Positions 9,600-18,881 are shown, counted from the first letter of the stretch. The stretch: 64,000 nt of DNA from Roseibium marinum (GCF_002906165.1 NZ_PPCN01000014.1:1-64000), one strand, 5' to 3'. Program-made: numbers and translations. The notes: a model not told the origin generated them from the letters alone.

Positions 9600-11921
9600 G
9601 TGAGACAGGCTGGCAAATCCATTCGGGTCAGGGGGCTGGTGCAGGGTGTCGGCTTCCGTCCGTTCGTCTGGCGGCTTGCACGCGAACTGGAGATCACCGG
9701 CCATGTGCTGAATGACGGAGCCGGTGTGCGGATCGAGGCGTTCGGACCGGTGGAGGCGCTGGAGAAGTTTCTTGTCCGGTTGACCGCCGAGCCGCCACCG
9801 CTTGCCCGCGTGGACCGGATCGATATCGCCGACACCGATCCCGCTCCCGTTCCCGTTCCCGACAGCTTCCAAATCCTCGGCAGCGGCGAGGGCGCCGTCG
9901 CGACCGGGGTTGTTCCGGATGCCGCCACCTGTCCAGCCTGCCTTGCCGATATCGGCAATCCGTCCGACAGGCGTCACGGCTACGCGTTCACCAACTGCAC
10001 CCACTGCGGTCCGCGCCTGTCCATCCTGCGGCATATTCCCTATGACCGCGCATCGACCTCCATGTCCGGCTTTCCCATGTGCCCGTCCTGCCGGGTGGAG
10101 TATGAGGATCCCGACGACCGCCGGTTCCATGCCCAGCCGGTCGCCTGTCCGGACTGCGGTCCAAGGCTGTGGTTCGAGGACGCCGATGGACGTGAGGCGC
10201 AAGGCGACCCCCTCGCGGTTGCTGTCCAACGGTTACGGGCTGGCGGCATTCTGGCGGTCAAGGGCCTTGGAGGCTTTCAGATCGCCGTCGATGCGGGCAA
10301 TGAGACCGCCGTCAGGACGCTTCGCCATCGCAAACGCCGGCCGGACAAGCCTCTGGCCCTGATGGCGCGGGATCTGGACCAGATCCTCGGTTATTGCAGT
10401 GTCAGCGAGCGGGAAGCGGACATGCTGGCAAGCGCGGCAGCGCCCATTCTGCTTCTCCAAAAGGCCGGTCCGGCGCTTGCGGAAAGCATCGCGCCAGGAC
10501 AGGACCGGCTCGGGGTCATGCTGGCGAACACGCCCTTGCATCACCTGCTTCTTGCCGAGCTTGAACGGCCGATCGTCATGACATCCGGCAATCTTTCGGA
10601 CAATCCGCAGGAAACGGAGAACGCGGCGGCGCGGCAGCACCTCGCCGGGCTCGTCGACGGTTTCCTGATGCACGACCGGGACATCGTCAACCGGCTGGAT
10701 GACAGCGTCCTGCGGCTCGATCGGTCGGGAGTTTCCATGTTGCGCCGCGCCCGTGGCTATGCGCCTGCCTCGGTGAGGCTGGCGCCGGATTTCGATCAGG
10801 CGCCCAGAGTGCTCGCCATGGGCGGAGAGCTGAAATCCACCTTCTGCCTGATAAACGGCCGCGATGCGGTGCTGTCGCAGCATATAGGCGATCTGGAAAA
10901 TGCGCAGACATTCGCCGACTACAAGAAAACGTTGCGGCTTTACCTCGATCTCTACCGGTTCAGGCCGGACGTCATCGCGGTGGACGGGCATCCGCAATAT
11001 CTCTCGACGGTTTACGGTGAGCAACTCGCGGCGGAATTCGGTATCGATCTGCTGCGGGTGCAGCATCACCATGCGCATCTGGCGGCCTGCCTCGCCGGGC
11101 AGGGCTGGCCGCTTACCGGAGAAGGATCGGCTTACGGCATCATCCTCGACGGTCTCGGCTGGGGAGAGGATGGCAAGATCTGGGGCGGGGAGATCCTCAA
11201 GGGTGGGTTTGCGGGCTTTCAGCGTCTCGGACATTTCCAGCCGGTTCCCCTGCCGGGGGGAGCGGTTGCGGTCCGCGAGCCGTGGCGGAACCTTGCGGCT
11301 CATCTTCGCACCGCATTCGGTCCCGACTACCGCGAGCGGCTAGCCGGGCTGCCGCTGGCGGCGGCCCTTGAGGAAAAGAATATGGCGATGCTGGACCGGA
11401 TGATGGAAAGATCGCTCAATTCGCCACTGTCTTCCTCCGCGGGACGTCTTTTCGATGCGGTCGCCGCCGCTCTCGGGATCAGCTTCGGCCGGCAGAGTTT
11501 CGAGGGACAGGCCGCGATGGCTCTTGAAAGTCTCGCGCGGCCCTTCCTGAAGGAGGAACGCGGCTATGCGGTCGATTTCAAGTCGTCTCCCCTTTGCCTT
11601 TCATTCGTGGCACTGTGGCAGCAGCTTATCGCGGATCTGCACGCCGGGGCAGCGGACGGGCGTATCGCGGCCCGGTTCCATCTCGGTCTGATCGGCGGGC
11701 TTGCTGACGGGCTGTCACGAAGTGGAGGGAGGCCGGGGGACGCGGTCGTCTTCTCCGGCGGCGTCTTTCAGAACGCTATCGTGAAAGACGGTTTGACCGG
11801 CCGTCTGAAAGACATGGGGTTCCGGGTTCTGAATCAGGAAAATTTCCCCGCCAACGATGGTGGGCTGGCGCTCGGGCAGGGGGTGATCGCGGCGGCCAGG
11901 TATGTGGCCGGCGGCGATTGA
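9600..11921 (+). CDS. hypF: Carbamoyltransferase HypF ([NiFe]-hydrogenase cyanide-ligand synthesis)
   Basis: 773 residues, normal length. Domain order is acylphosphatase (about 1-90, VQGVGFRPFVWRLA), two zinc fingers (CPAC...CTHC and CPSC...CPDC, about 105-190), a YrdC-like carbamoyl-AMP domain (about 200-380), and a Kae1/TobZ-like domain with the metal motif HHHAHLAAC. It turns carbamoyl phosphate into a thiocarboxamide on HypE, the source of the CN ligands. The start is GTG 9600 with a weak ribosome site; it begins right at the acylphosphatase fold. It is separated from hoxF by 205 bases containing the FNR-type box, so it may be transcribed separately from hoxF. Confidence 0.93.
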   Translation: MRQAGKSIRVRGLVQGVGFRPFVWRLARELEITGHVLNDGAGVRIEAFGPVEALEKFLVRLTAEPPPLARVDRIDIADTDPAPVPVPDSFQILGSGEGAVATGVVPDAATCPACLADIGNPSDRRHGYAFTNCTHCGPRLSILRHIPYDRASTSMSGFPMCPSCRVEYEDPDDRRFHAQPVACPDCGPRLWFEDADGREAQGDPLAVAVQRLRAGGILAVKGLGGFQIAVDAGNETAVRTLRHRKRRPDKPLALMARDLDQILGYCSVSEREADMLASAAAPILLLQKAGPALAESIAPGQDRLGVMLANTPLHHLLLAELERPIVMTSGNLSDNPQETENAAARQHLAGLVDGFLMHDRDIVNRLDDSVLRLDRSGVSMLRRARGYAPASVRLAPDFDQAPRVLAMGGELKSTFCLINGRDAVLSQHIGDLENAQTFADYKKTLRLYLDLYRFRPDVIAVDGHPQYLSTVYGEQLAAEFGIDLLRVQHHHAHLAACLAGQGWPLTGEGSAYGIILDGLGWGEDGKIWGGEILKGGFAGFQRLGHFQPVPLPGGAVAVREPWRNLAAHLRTAFGPDYRERLAGLPLAAALEEKNMAMLDRMMERSLNSPLSSSAGRLFDAVAAALGISFGRQSFEGQAAMALESLARPFLKEERGYAVDFKSSPLCLSFVALWQQLIADLHAGAADGRIAARFHLGLIGGLADGLSRSGGRPGDAVVFSGGVFQNAIVKDGLTGRLKDMGFRVLNQENFPANDGGLALGQGVIAAARYVAGGD

Positions 11922-11964
11922 AAACCGCGTGTTTTCCAAAAAGACTGCCTCGAATTCAGGCATG

Positions 11965-11978
11965 TTGATTTGCGTCAA
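11965..11978. promoter_or_regulatory. FNR/FixK/Anr-type binding site upstream of hoxF
   Basis: TTGATTTGCGTCAA matches the consensus TTGAT-N4-RTCAA without a mismatch. Its centre lies about 155 bases before the hoxF start. TAAGGT at 12006-12011 sits at about the distance expected for a class II activated promoter. This suggests induction of the hydrogenase genes under low oxygen. Confidence 0.75.
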
Positions 11979-12126
11979 CGACGCTAGCCTGCAACTCTGG
12001 AAGCGTAAGGTCATCGGGATCTTCACAAGCGATTTGGCGGTTTTATCATGAGCAAGGACGTTCAACTCGATCAAATCGATTTAAGAGCCAAAGGCTTGTT
12101 CTTTCGCTGCCTGAAGGGTGCCCGCC

Positions 12127-14007
12127 ATGGATAACGGCCAGGCCTGCACCAACGGGCTCTCGTCGACCGCGTGTGATGTCTCTGCGGTTCCCGGAGAAGA
12201 GATCGCGGCGATCTGCAAGGCTTTCGGCAACGACAAGCACCGGATGCTGGATATCCTGCGGACCGTTCAGGACCGCTACCACTGCATTTCACCGTCGACG
12301 ATGGACAGGGTCGCGACCGAGACCGGTCTCAGTCGCATCCAGGTGGAAGGCGTCGCGAGTTTCTATTCGTTTCTCTCCCTGTCTCCGAAGGGCCGGATCA
12401 CCATCCGCCTGTGTGACGACATTGTCGATCGCTACGCGGGTTTGGCGGAGGTGACCGCCGCCTTCGAGCAGGTTCTCGGCATCCGTGTGGGCGAGACGTC
12501 GCCGGACAGGGCCTTCTCTCTTGAATACACGCCCTGTATCGGCATGTGCGATCAGGCTCCCGCCGCGATGATCAACGACGTGGTTCTGACCCGGCTGACG
12601 GCTGATACCGCCCGCGCGGCCGCCGAAGCGCTGAAAGCGGGCCTGACGCCGGAACATCTGGTCAGCGAGCGCTTTTCAGACCTGACGCCGCATGAACGGG
12701 CGAACCGTATGGTGGACAACAACGTCCGCCACGCCGGTGAAGTGCTGCTTGGTCCGGTGCCTGAAGACGCGGGGCTGAACAAGGCCGCCGCGATGATGCC
12801 GGCGCAGATCGTCACCGCAATCGAGGACAGCGGTCTGCGCGGCTGCGGCGGGGCCGGGTTCACGACCGGCCGCAAGTGGCGCTTTGCCGCCGGCGAACGG
12901 GCCGAGAGGCGCTTTATCCTGTGCAACGCGGATGAAGGCGAACCTGGAACGTTCAAGGACCGGGTGCTTCTGAGCGAGAGGCCGCATCTTTTGATCGAAG
13001 GCATGACGATCGCCGCCAGGGCCGTCGGGGCCAGCGAGGGCATTCTCTATCTGCGCGGTGAATATGTCTATCTGCGCGAGCTTGTGGAACAGGTTCTGGA
13101 GGAACGCCGCCGCCGGGGACTCCTCGGCAAGGACATTCTCGGGGTCAGGGGTTTCGATTTCGACATCCGCCTGCAGCTCGGCGCGGGGGCCTATATCTGC
13201 GGTGAGGAAGGCGCGCTCATCAGCTCCTGCGAGGGCCTGCCGGGCGAGCCGAAGACCCGTCCGCCATTTCCGGTCAACCGCGGCTATCTCGGTCATCCGA
13301 CGGTCGTCAACAATGTCGAGACCTTCTGCCACGCGGCGCGCATTCTGGACAGGGGGGCCGGATGGTTCCACGCGATGGGCACGGAAGGCTCTCACGGCAC
13401 CAAGCTTTTCTCCATCTGCGGCGATTGTCTCAATCCCGGCATCTACGAGCTTCCCTACGGCCATAGCGTCCGCGAGATCCTGGAGATGGCCGGCGGGCAG
13501 GACGCGGCGGCTGTCCAGGTCGGCGGTCCGAGCGGCGCGATGATTGCCCGCGACAGCTTTCACCGCAAACTGACCTTCGACGATCTGGCGACCGGCGGCG
13601 CGATCATCGTCTTCAACGGTGAGCGCAACATTCTCGAGATCGTCGAATATTACATGTCCTTCTTCGTGCATGAGAGCTGCGGCTACTGCACGCCCTGCCG
13701 GGTCGGCAACGTCTTTCTGCAGAAGGCGATCGGCAAATTCCGCAAGGGTCTCGCGAACCCGGAGGATATCGAATATCTGAAGGAGCTTTCCGGTACGATC
13801 ATCGAGACCAGCCGCTGCGGCCTGGGCATGACGTCTCCCAACCCGATCCTCACCACCTTGAAAAACTTTCCGCTCGTCTACTCGGCGCTGACCAAACCGA
13901 ACAAGGACGGTATCCGCGACACGTTCGACATCCAGTCTGCCATCGATGGCGCGCGCAAGATCGCCAAGCGCCGCTCCTACATCTTCGACAGGGACTTCAC
14001 GCAATGA
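12127..14007 (+). CDS. hoxF: NAD-reducing hydrogenase diaphorase large subunit HoxF
   Basis: 626 residues: a NuoE-like N-terminal domain fused to a NuoF-like domain. The NuoF part has the NADH motif GLRGCGGAGF, the FMN region GAGAYICGEEGALI and a [4Fe-4S] set ESCGYCTPC (Cys518, 521, 524) with Cys564. In the NuoE part the second pair CIGMC (137/141) is present, but the usual first pair Cys-x4-Cys shows only Cys96; position 101 is Asp. It oxidises or reduces NAD(H) with HoxU. I chose ATG 12127 (AAGGGTG upstream) over the in-frame GTG at 12118. It overlaps hoxU by ATGA. Confidence 0.92.
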   Translation: MDNGQACTNGLSSTACDVSAVPGEEIAAICKAFGNDKHRMLDILRTVQDRYHCISPSTMDRVATETGLSRIQVEGVASFYSFLSLSPKGRITIRLCDDIVDRYAGLAEVTAAFEQVLGIRVGETSPDRAFSLEYTPCIGMCDQAPAAMINDVVLTRLTADTARAAAEALKAGLTPEHLVSERFSDLTPHERANRMVDNNVRHAGEVLLGPVPEDAGLNKAAAMMPAQIVTAIEDSGLRGCGGAGFTTGRKWRFAAGERAERRFILCNADEGEPGTFKDRVLLSERPHLLIEGMTIAARAVGASEGILYLRGEYVYLRELVEQVLEERRRRGLLGKDILGVRGFDFDIRLQLGAGAYICGEEGALISSCEGLPGEPKTRPPFPVNRGYLGHPTVVNNVETFCHAARILDRGAGWFHAMGTEGSHGTKLFSICGDCLNPGIYELPYGHSVREILEMAGGQDAAAVQVGGPSGAMIARDSFHRKLTFDDLATGGAIIVFNGERNILEIVEYYMSFFVHESCGYCTPCRVGNVFLQKAIGKFRKGLANPEDIEYLKELSGTIIETSRCGLGMTSPNPILTTLKNFPLVYSALTKPNKDGIRDTFDIQSAIDGARKIAKRRSYIFDRDFTQ

Positions 14008-14732
14008 GCGGCACCAAGAAAGAGACCGGCTTCACTTTCACGATCGACGGGATCGAAGTCACCGCCTATGCCGGGCAAACGGTCATGGAAGCGGCGGACG
14101 AAGCCGGGGTCTATATCCCGCGCCTGTGCGACCACGAGGGCCTGCGCCATCAGGGCAGCTGCCGCGTGTGCACGGTCAAGGCCGGCGGGCGCAGCGTTGC
14201 CGCCTGCACGCAGCCGGCGGCACCCGGACAGGCGGTCGAAAACGAAACGCCGCATCTGAACAAGATGCGCCGCGATCTGGTTGAGATGCTGTTTCACGAA
14301 GGCAACCATCTGTGCCCGATCTGCGAGGCGAGCGGCAATTGCGAATTGCAGGCGATGGCCTACCGGCTCGACATGACCGAAACGACGCGGTTTCCCTATC
14401 TGGAGCCCTGCCGGGCGCTCGACGCCTCGCATCCCGATATCGCGCTCGACACCAACCGCTGCATCAGTTGCGGGCGGTGCATCCGCGCGTCGGAGGATGT
14501 CGATGGCAAGGGCGTCTTCGGTTATGTCGGGCGGGGCATTCACCGGCGTGTCGCGGTGAACGGAGAAAATCTCGCCGATACGGATGCGCAGGTGACGGAT
14601 CACGCGATTTCGTCCGAGGTCTGTCCGGTCGGCTGCATCATCCGCAAGCGGGTCGGTTTCGTCACGCCCATCGGCGAACGGGAATTCGACAAGGGACTGA
14701 TCGGTCACGAAATCGAGGAGAGGCGCAAATGA
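14004..14732 (+). CDS. hoxU: NAD-reducing hydrogenase diaphorase small subunit HoxU
   Basis: 242 residues, like the N-terminal part of NuoG. A [2Fe-2S] plant-ferredoxin-like domain (CDHEGLRHQGSCRVC...AAC) is followed by the His/Cys [4Fe-4S] site HEGNHLCPICEASGNCEL, then a further cluster site (RCISCGRC...CPVGC). It relays electrons between the HoxYH hydrogenase and the HoxF flavin. It is translationally coupled on both sides (ATGA with hoxF and hoxY). Confidence 0.93.
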   Translation: MSGTKKETGFTFTIDGIEVTAYAGQTVMEAADEAGVYIPRLCDHEGLRHQGSCRVCTVKAGGRSVAACTQPAAPGQAVENETPHLNKMRRDLVEMLFHEGNHLCPICEASGNCELQAMAYRLDMTETTRFPYLEPCRALDASHPDIALDTNRCISCGRCIRASEDVDGKGVFGYVGRGIHRRVAVNGENLADTDAQVTDHAISSEVCPVGCIIRKRVGFVTPIGEREFDKGLIGHEIEERRK

Positions 14733-15298
14733 GCGAGCTTCCGAAGGCACGCATCGCCACGGCGTCGCTGGCCGGCTGTTTCGGCTGCCACATGGCGATC
14801 CTCGATATCGACGAGCGCCTGATCGAGCTGATGCAGCTTGTGGACGTCGACCGCTCACCGCTGACCGACAAGAAGCGCTTCACCACGCGCTGCGACATCG
14901 GCATCATCGAGGGTGGCTGCTGCAACGAGGAGAACGTGCATGTGCTGTACGATTTCCGGCGCAATTGCGATGTGCTGATCGCCCTCGGACAATGCGCCAT
15001 CATGGGCGGTCTGCCTGCGATGCGCAATGCGATCATGCATTCGGACGCCCCGCTCAGGGAGTGTCTGGAGGAAGCCTATATCACCGGCAAATATATCCGT
15101 AACACGACCCACAACGTGCCCAACGATCCGGCGCTGCCGTTGCTGCTGGATGAGGTCTATCCGTGTTCGGAAGTGGTGGAAATCGACTACCAGATCCCGG
15201 GCTGCGCCCCGAGCGGCGATATCATCTTCGACACGCTTGCCAAGCTGCTGACCGGAAAGTTCCGCGGCTTCGAGCGTGAGATGATCAAGTTTGACTAA
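14729..15298 (+). CDS. hoxY: NAD-reducing [NiFe]-hydrogenase small subunit HoxY
   Basis: 189 residues, the short group 3d small-subunit form without Tat signal or distal clusters. Cysteines for one proximal [4Fe-4S] cluster are visible in GCFGCHMAILD, the EGGCCNEEN region, ALGQCAIMGG and IPGCAPSGD. The start is ATG 14729, overlapping the hoxU stop; the frame extends upstream only as shadow inside hoxU. It pairs with HoxH in the cytoplasm. An 80-base spacer containing a hairpin element separates it from hoxH. Confidence 0.93.
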   Translation: MSELPKARIATASLAGCFGCHMAILDIDERLIELMQLVDVDRSPLTDKKRFTTRCDIGIIEGGCCNEENVHVLYDFRRNCDVLIALGQCAIMGGLPAMRNAIMHSDAPLRECLEEAYITGKYIRNTTHNVPNDPALPLLLDEVYPCSEVVEIDYQIPGCAPSGDIIFDTLAKLLTGKFRGFEREMIKFD

Positions 15299-15378
15299 AG
15301 CGTTTTCAGGAAAAGCTGATACCGGTTTTTCCGTTTCGGAAACGCGACAATCAAGGACAGGGTTTTGGAGTTGCCGAC
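15299..15378 (+). repeat. Short palindromic spacer element between hoxY and hoxH
   Basis: Contains the perfect palindrome TTTCCGTTTCGGAAA flanked by further self-complementary stretches (GCGTTTTC near its left end, GAAACGC at its right). It looks like one of the small intergenic elements common in Hyphomicrobiales, inserted in an otherwise overlapping gene run. It could stabilise mRNA or moderate the HoxY:HoxH ratio. The hoxH ribosome site (TTTTGGAG) lies at its right end. Confidence 0.4.
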
Positions 15379-16821
15379 ATGAGCGAACCCAGACTGATCG
15401 AGATCTCTCCGGTCACCCGCGTGGAGGGCCACGGCAAGGTGACCATCCACCTCGACGCGGACAATCAGGTTGACGAGGCGCGGCTGCATATTGTCGAGTT
15501 CCGCGGCTTCGAGCGGTTCATCCGGGGCCGGCTGATGTGGGAAGTGCCGGTCATCGTGCAGCGGCTTTGCGGCATCTGCCCGGTCAGCCATCATCTGGCC
15601 GCGGCCAAGGCGATGGACATGATCGCCGGTGTCGACCAGCTCACCCCGACGGCGGAAAAGATGCGCCGGCTGATGCATTACGGACAGGTGATGCAGTCGC
15701 ACGTGCTGCATTTCTTTCATCTGGCCGCACCCGATCTGCTGTTCGGTTTCGGGGCCCCAGCGGAAAAGCGCAACATCTTCGAGGTGATCAAGGAGAAGCC
15801 GGAGCTCGGCAGGCGCGCAATTCTGATGCGCAAATACGGCCAGGAGATCATCGAGGCGACGGCCGGCAAGAAGGTGCACGGCACCGGTGCCATCCCGGGC
15901 GGCATCAACCGCAATCTACCGATCGAACGCCGCGATCATTTTCTTGGTTCGATAGACGAGATGACCGAGTGGGCGCAGGACGCGGTCGGCCTCGCCCGCG
16001 ACTACACGCTGGAGCACGAGGATCTGGTCGCCGAATTCGGCTCCTTCCCCTCCAACTACATGTCGCTGGTGCGCGAGAGCGACGGGGCGCTGGATCTTTA
16101 TCACGGCAACCTCCGGGCGCTCAGTTCCACAGGCGAGATACTCTTCGACCAGGTGCCGTACAGCAAATATCACGAGCTGATCGTGGAGGATGTGCGCTCC
16201 TGGTCCTACATGAAGTTCCCCTTCATCCGGGATATAGGGCCGGACAACGGCTGGTACCGGGTCGGACCGCTGGCGCGCATGAACACGGCGAGTTTCATCG
16301 ACACGCCGCTCGCCAATGCCGCCCTCAAGGAGCTGAAGGCGGTCACCTGCGGCACGCCGAACAACTCGACGCTCGCCAATCACTGGGCGCGCATGATCGA
16401 GGTGCTGCATTGCGTGGAGAAGATGCGCGAGCTTCTGCACGATCCGGACCTGCAGGGCACGGATCTGATCGCCACGGGCGACCGGCGCGAGGAGGGTATC
16501 GGTGTGATCGAAGCGCCGCGCGGCAATCTCATCCACCACTACAAGGTCGACGAGCACGATCAGGTGACCTACTGCAACCTGATCGTCTCCACCACGCATA
16601 ACAATGAGGGCATGAACCGGGCGGTGAAGGATGTCGCGGTTAAGCACCTTTCCGGCAAGGAGCAGATCACCGAAGGCATGCTCAATCATGTCGAGGTGGC
16701 GATCCGTGCCTATGACCCGTGCCTGTCCTGCGCCACCCACGCCCTCGGTCAGATGCCGTTGCAGGTGGAGCTGTTCAACGCGGATGGCGGCCTGCTCGAC
16801 AGCCGGACGCAGTGTGTGTGA
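15379..16821 (+). CDS. hoxH: NAD-reducing [NiFe]-hydrogenase large subunit HoxH
   Basis: 480 residues, the catalytic subunit of a group 3d bidirectional hydrogenase. The L1 motif RLCGICPVSHH supplies Cys64/Cys67 and the L2 motif DPCLSC supplies Cys448/Cys451, the four nickel-iron ligands. The L2 motif continues ATH454, after which a 26-residue tail (455-480) should be removed by HoxW after nickel insertion. Ribosome site GGAG is 9 bases upstream. All catalytic residues are present, so the enzyme should be active. Confidence 0.95.
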   Translation: MSEPRLIEISPVTRVEGHGKVTIHLDADNQVDEARLHIVEFRGFERFIRGRLMWEVPVIVQRLCGICPVSHHLAAAKAMDMIAGVDQLTPTAEKMRRLMHYGQVMQSHVLHFFHLAAPDLLFGFGAPAEKRNIFEVIKEKPELGRRAILMRKYGQEIIEATAGKKVHGTGAIPGGINRNLPIERRDHFLGSIDEMTEWAQDAVGLARDYTLEHEDLVAEFGSFPSNYMSLVRESDGALDLYHGNLRALSSTGEILFDQVPYSKYHELIVEDVRSWSYMKFPFIRDIGPDNGWYRVGPLARMNTASFIDTPLANAALKELKAVTCGTPNNSTLANHWARMIEVLHCVEKMRELLHDPDLQGTDLIATGDRREEGIGVIEAPRGNLIHHYKVDEHDQVTYCNLIVSTTHNNEGMNRAVKDVAVKHLSGKEQITEGMLNHVEVAIRAYDPCLSCATHALGQMPLQVELFNADGGLLDSRTQCV

Positions 16822-16845
16822 TGGGCGATGGCGCAACTTTCCACT

Positions 16846-16903
16846 GCCGCCCCGGCCTTGCGCCGGGGCCCCGGGTCAGGTCCCGGCGCAAGGCCGGGAC
16901 GGC
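16846..16903. repeat. Palindromic repeat (CCCGGC..AAGGCCGGGAC family) after hoxH
   Basis: Two 22-base arms, 16846-16867 and 16882-16903, are inverted copies with one mismatch around a 14-base spacer. The right arm is repeated with one change at 27818-27839, and related hairpins lie at 146-172 and 37482-37513. It can act as a transcript-stabilising or terminating hairpin between hoxH and hoxW. Confidence 0.7.
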
Positions 16904-16980
16904 GGAGTGTGCGTGGAGGTGCAAGACATTTCCGGGATCCAGGAATGTGTAGGCTTTGCGGATGTGAGAAGGAAAATGGA

Positions 16981-17439
16981 ATGCTTCTGATCGGTTACGG
17001 CAATCCGGGACGCGGGGATGACGGGCTTGGTCCGGCTTTTTCGGAAGCCATGGCCGCGCGCGGCCTGCCGGGACTGGATGTCGATACCGATTATCAGCTT
17101 GTCGCCGAGCATGCGCTGGCGGTTTCCGGCCACGATCTGGTGGTGTTCGCCGATGCCGAAATCGGTGGAGAGAAAGCGTTCTCCTTCAGGGAAGTATCGC
17201 CCGGCGCACCGGAGGTTCTGGGCAGCCACAGCCTGGTCCCGGAAACGGTCATCGCCCTTTGCGAGACGCTTTACGGAACCTTGCCGCGCGCCTATGTGCT
17301 CGGCATTTCCGGGTATGACTATGGTGAAGTGAAAGAAGGGCTCTCGGAAAAGGCGGCCATGAACCTTGCGGATGCGGAGACGTTTTTCCTGGGCTGGCTG
17401 GCGCAAACCGTTCCACGCGCGGGGGCGGCCCATGCATGA
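16981..17439 (+). CDS. hoxW: Hydrogenase maturation protease HoxW
   Basis: 152 residues of the HyaD/HoxW family. The N-terminal motif GYGNPGRGDDGLG carries the Asp that binds nickel in the precursor. It should clip the 26-residue tail of HoxH. The start is ATG 16981 (MLLIGYGNPG), where the family fold begins; the frame continues upstream only through the palindromic repeat. It overlaps hypA by 8 bases. Confidence 0.88.
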   Translation: MLLIGYGNPGRGDDGLGPAFSEAMAARGLPGLDVDTDYQLVAEHALAVSGHDLVVFADAEIGGEKAFSFREVSPGAPEVLGSHSLVPETVIALCETLYGTLPRAYVLGISGYDYGEVKEGLSEKAAMNLADAETFFLGWLAQTVPRAGAAHA

Positions 17440-17773
17440 AATGTCGCTCTGCGAGAGCATTCTCGACATTTTGAAGGATCAGGCCGACAGGGACCGGTTT
17501 ACCCGGGTCAAACGCGTTCGCGTCGATATCGGCCCGCTGTCCTGCGTGGAGCCGGAAGCGCTGCAATTCGGCTTCGACGTTGTCATGAAGGGGTCATTGG
17601 CGGAGGGGGCGGTGCTGGAGATTTCCCGCCCGCCGGCCGAAGCCCTCTGCCTGTCCTGTTTCAAGACCGTCCCGGTGAAAGAGCGGTTCGATACCTGCCC
17701 GCTGTGTGGCTCGGAAGCCCTGCAGGTCGTGAGCGGGGAAGAATTGAAAATCCGGGAACTGGAGGTGGTGTGA
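17432..17773 (+). CDS. hypA: Hydrogenase nickel incorporation protein HypA
   Basis: 113 residues. The start MHEMSLCESI carries the invariant nickel-binding His2. A zinc site is formed by CLSC and CPLC near residues 71-92. It delivers nickel with HypB to the HoxH precursor. The ATG at 17432 is fixed by the MHE motif. Its TGA shares a base with the hypB ATG. Confidence 0.93.
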   Translation: MHEMSLCESILDILKDQADRDRFTRVKRVRVDIGPLSCVEPEALQFGFDVVMKGSLAEGAVLEISRPPAEALCLSCFKTVPVKERFDTCPLCGSEALQVVSGEELKIRELEVV

Positions 17774-18612
17774 TGTGTACGGTCTGCGGTTGCGGTACCA
17801 GCCATGTGCATGAGCACAAGCATGATGACGGCCCCGATCATGTTCACGGACATGATCACGGCGATGGGACAGCTCACGTTCACTTCGGTGAAGGCGATGC
17901 CGGGCTCTCGGTGCCGGGCATGAGCCAGTCGCGTCTCATCCGGCTGGAGGCGGATATTCTCGGCAAGAACGATGCTTACGCGGAGCGAAACAGGACGCTG
18001 CTCGCCGAAAAAGGCGTTCTGGCGCTCAATCTGGTGTCCAGTCCTGGGTCGGGAAAGACCTCCCTGCTGGTGGAGACGCTGAAGCGGCTCGCCGGGAAAA
18101 CGCCCGCCGCGGTGATCGAAGGGGACCAGCAGACATCCAACGATGCCGACCGGATCCGCGAAACGGGCGCGCCGGCAATCCAGATCAATACGGGCAAGGG
18201 CTGCCATCTCGATGCGCATATGGTCGGTCACGCCCTCGAAAAGCTGCCGCTTGAACCGGCGGGTATTCTTTTCATCGAGAATGTCGGAAATCTTGTCTGT
18301 CCGGCCGGTTTCGATCTCGGCGAAGCCTTCAAGGTGGTGATCCTGTCGGTGACCGAGGGCGAGGACAAGCCGCTGAAATATCCCGATATCTTCGCCAAGG
18401 CCGATCTGATGATCCTCAACAAGACCGATCTCCTGCCGCATGTCGATTTCTGTGTCGGCGCGGCCGTCGCCAATGCAAGGCGGGTGAACAGCCGGATCAA
18501 GGTGCTGCAGGTCTCGGCCCGTACGGGCGAGGGGCTGGAAGGCTGGATGAGCTGGCTGGAGGGTGCGCGCACCCTGCGCTCCGCAGGGTCAACCGGCATC
18601 GCGGCCGAATAG
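17773..18612 (+). CDS. hypB: Hydrogenase nickel incorporation GTPase HypB
   Basis: 279 residues. The N-terminal metal motif is CTVCGCG, followed by a stretch with ten His between residues 11 and 37, as in nickel-storing HypB proteins. The P-loop is PGSGKT (91-96), and the GTPase motifs NKTD and ENVGNLVCP are visible. It hydrolyses GTP during nickel insertion. It overlaps hypA (TGATG). Confidence 0.93.
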   Translation: MCTVCGCGTSHVHEHKHDDGPDHVHGHDHGDGTAHVHFGEGDAGLSVPGMSQSRLIRLEADILGKNDAYAERNRTLLAEKGVLALNLVSSPGSGKTSLLVETLKRLAGKTPAAVIEGDQQTSNDADRIRETGAPAIQINTGKGCHLDAHMVGHALEKLPLEPAGILFIENVGNLVCPAGFDLGEAFKVVILSVTEGEDKPLKYPDIFAKADLMILNKTDLLPHVDFCVGAAVANARRVNSRIKVLQVSARTGEGLEGWMSWLEGARTLRSAGSTGIAAE

Positions 18613-18623
18613 GAGATTTTGGA

Positions 18624-18881
18624 ATGTGCCTTGCCATCCCAGCCCGTGTCGTTTCAATCGAAAGCGACGATATGGCGACCGTTGCCCTGGAAGGTATCAG
18701 GAAGGCGGTTTCGACGGCTCTGCTCGAAGACGTGGCCGTCGGGGACTATGTCCTCGTCCATGTCGGCTTCGCGCTGCACAAGCTCAGCGAGGAAGAAGCC
18801 GAGCGCACGCTCCAACTGATGGCTGAAGCCGGTGTGCTGGCGGAAGAACTGGAAGAAATGGCGGCGGAGGCCGGCGCATGA
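18624..18881 (+). CDS. hypC: Hydrogenase assembly chaperone HypC
   Basis: 85 residues beginning MCLAIPARVV; Cys2 is the residue that binds the iron precursor and the large subunit. The OB-fold core ends HVGFALHKLSEEEA, the family hallmark. With HypD it builds Fe(CN)2CO and hands it to HoxH. ATTTTGGAATG precedes it; it overlaps hypD by ATGA. Confidence 0.93.
   Translation: MCLAIPARVVSIESDDMATVALEGIRKAVSTALLEDVAVGDYVLVHVGFALHKLSEEEAERTLQLMAEAGVLAEELEEMAAEAGA

Noticed and set aside
12676..14004. Open frame of about 440 codons opposite hoxF
   Set aside because: No domain is recognisable and the plus strand encodes an intact HoxF with all NADH/FMN/Fe-S motifs.
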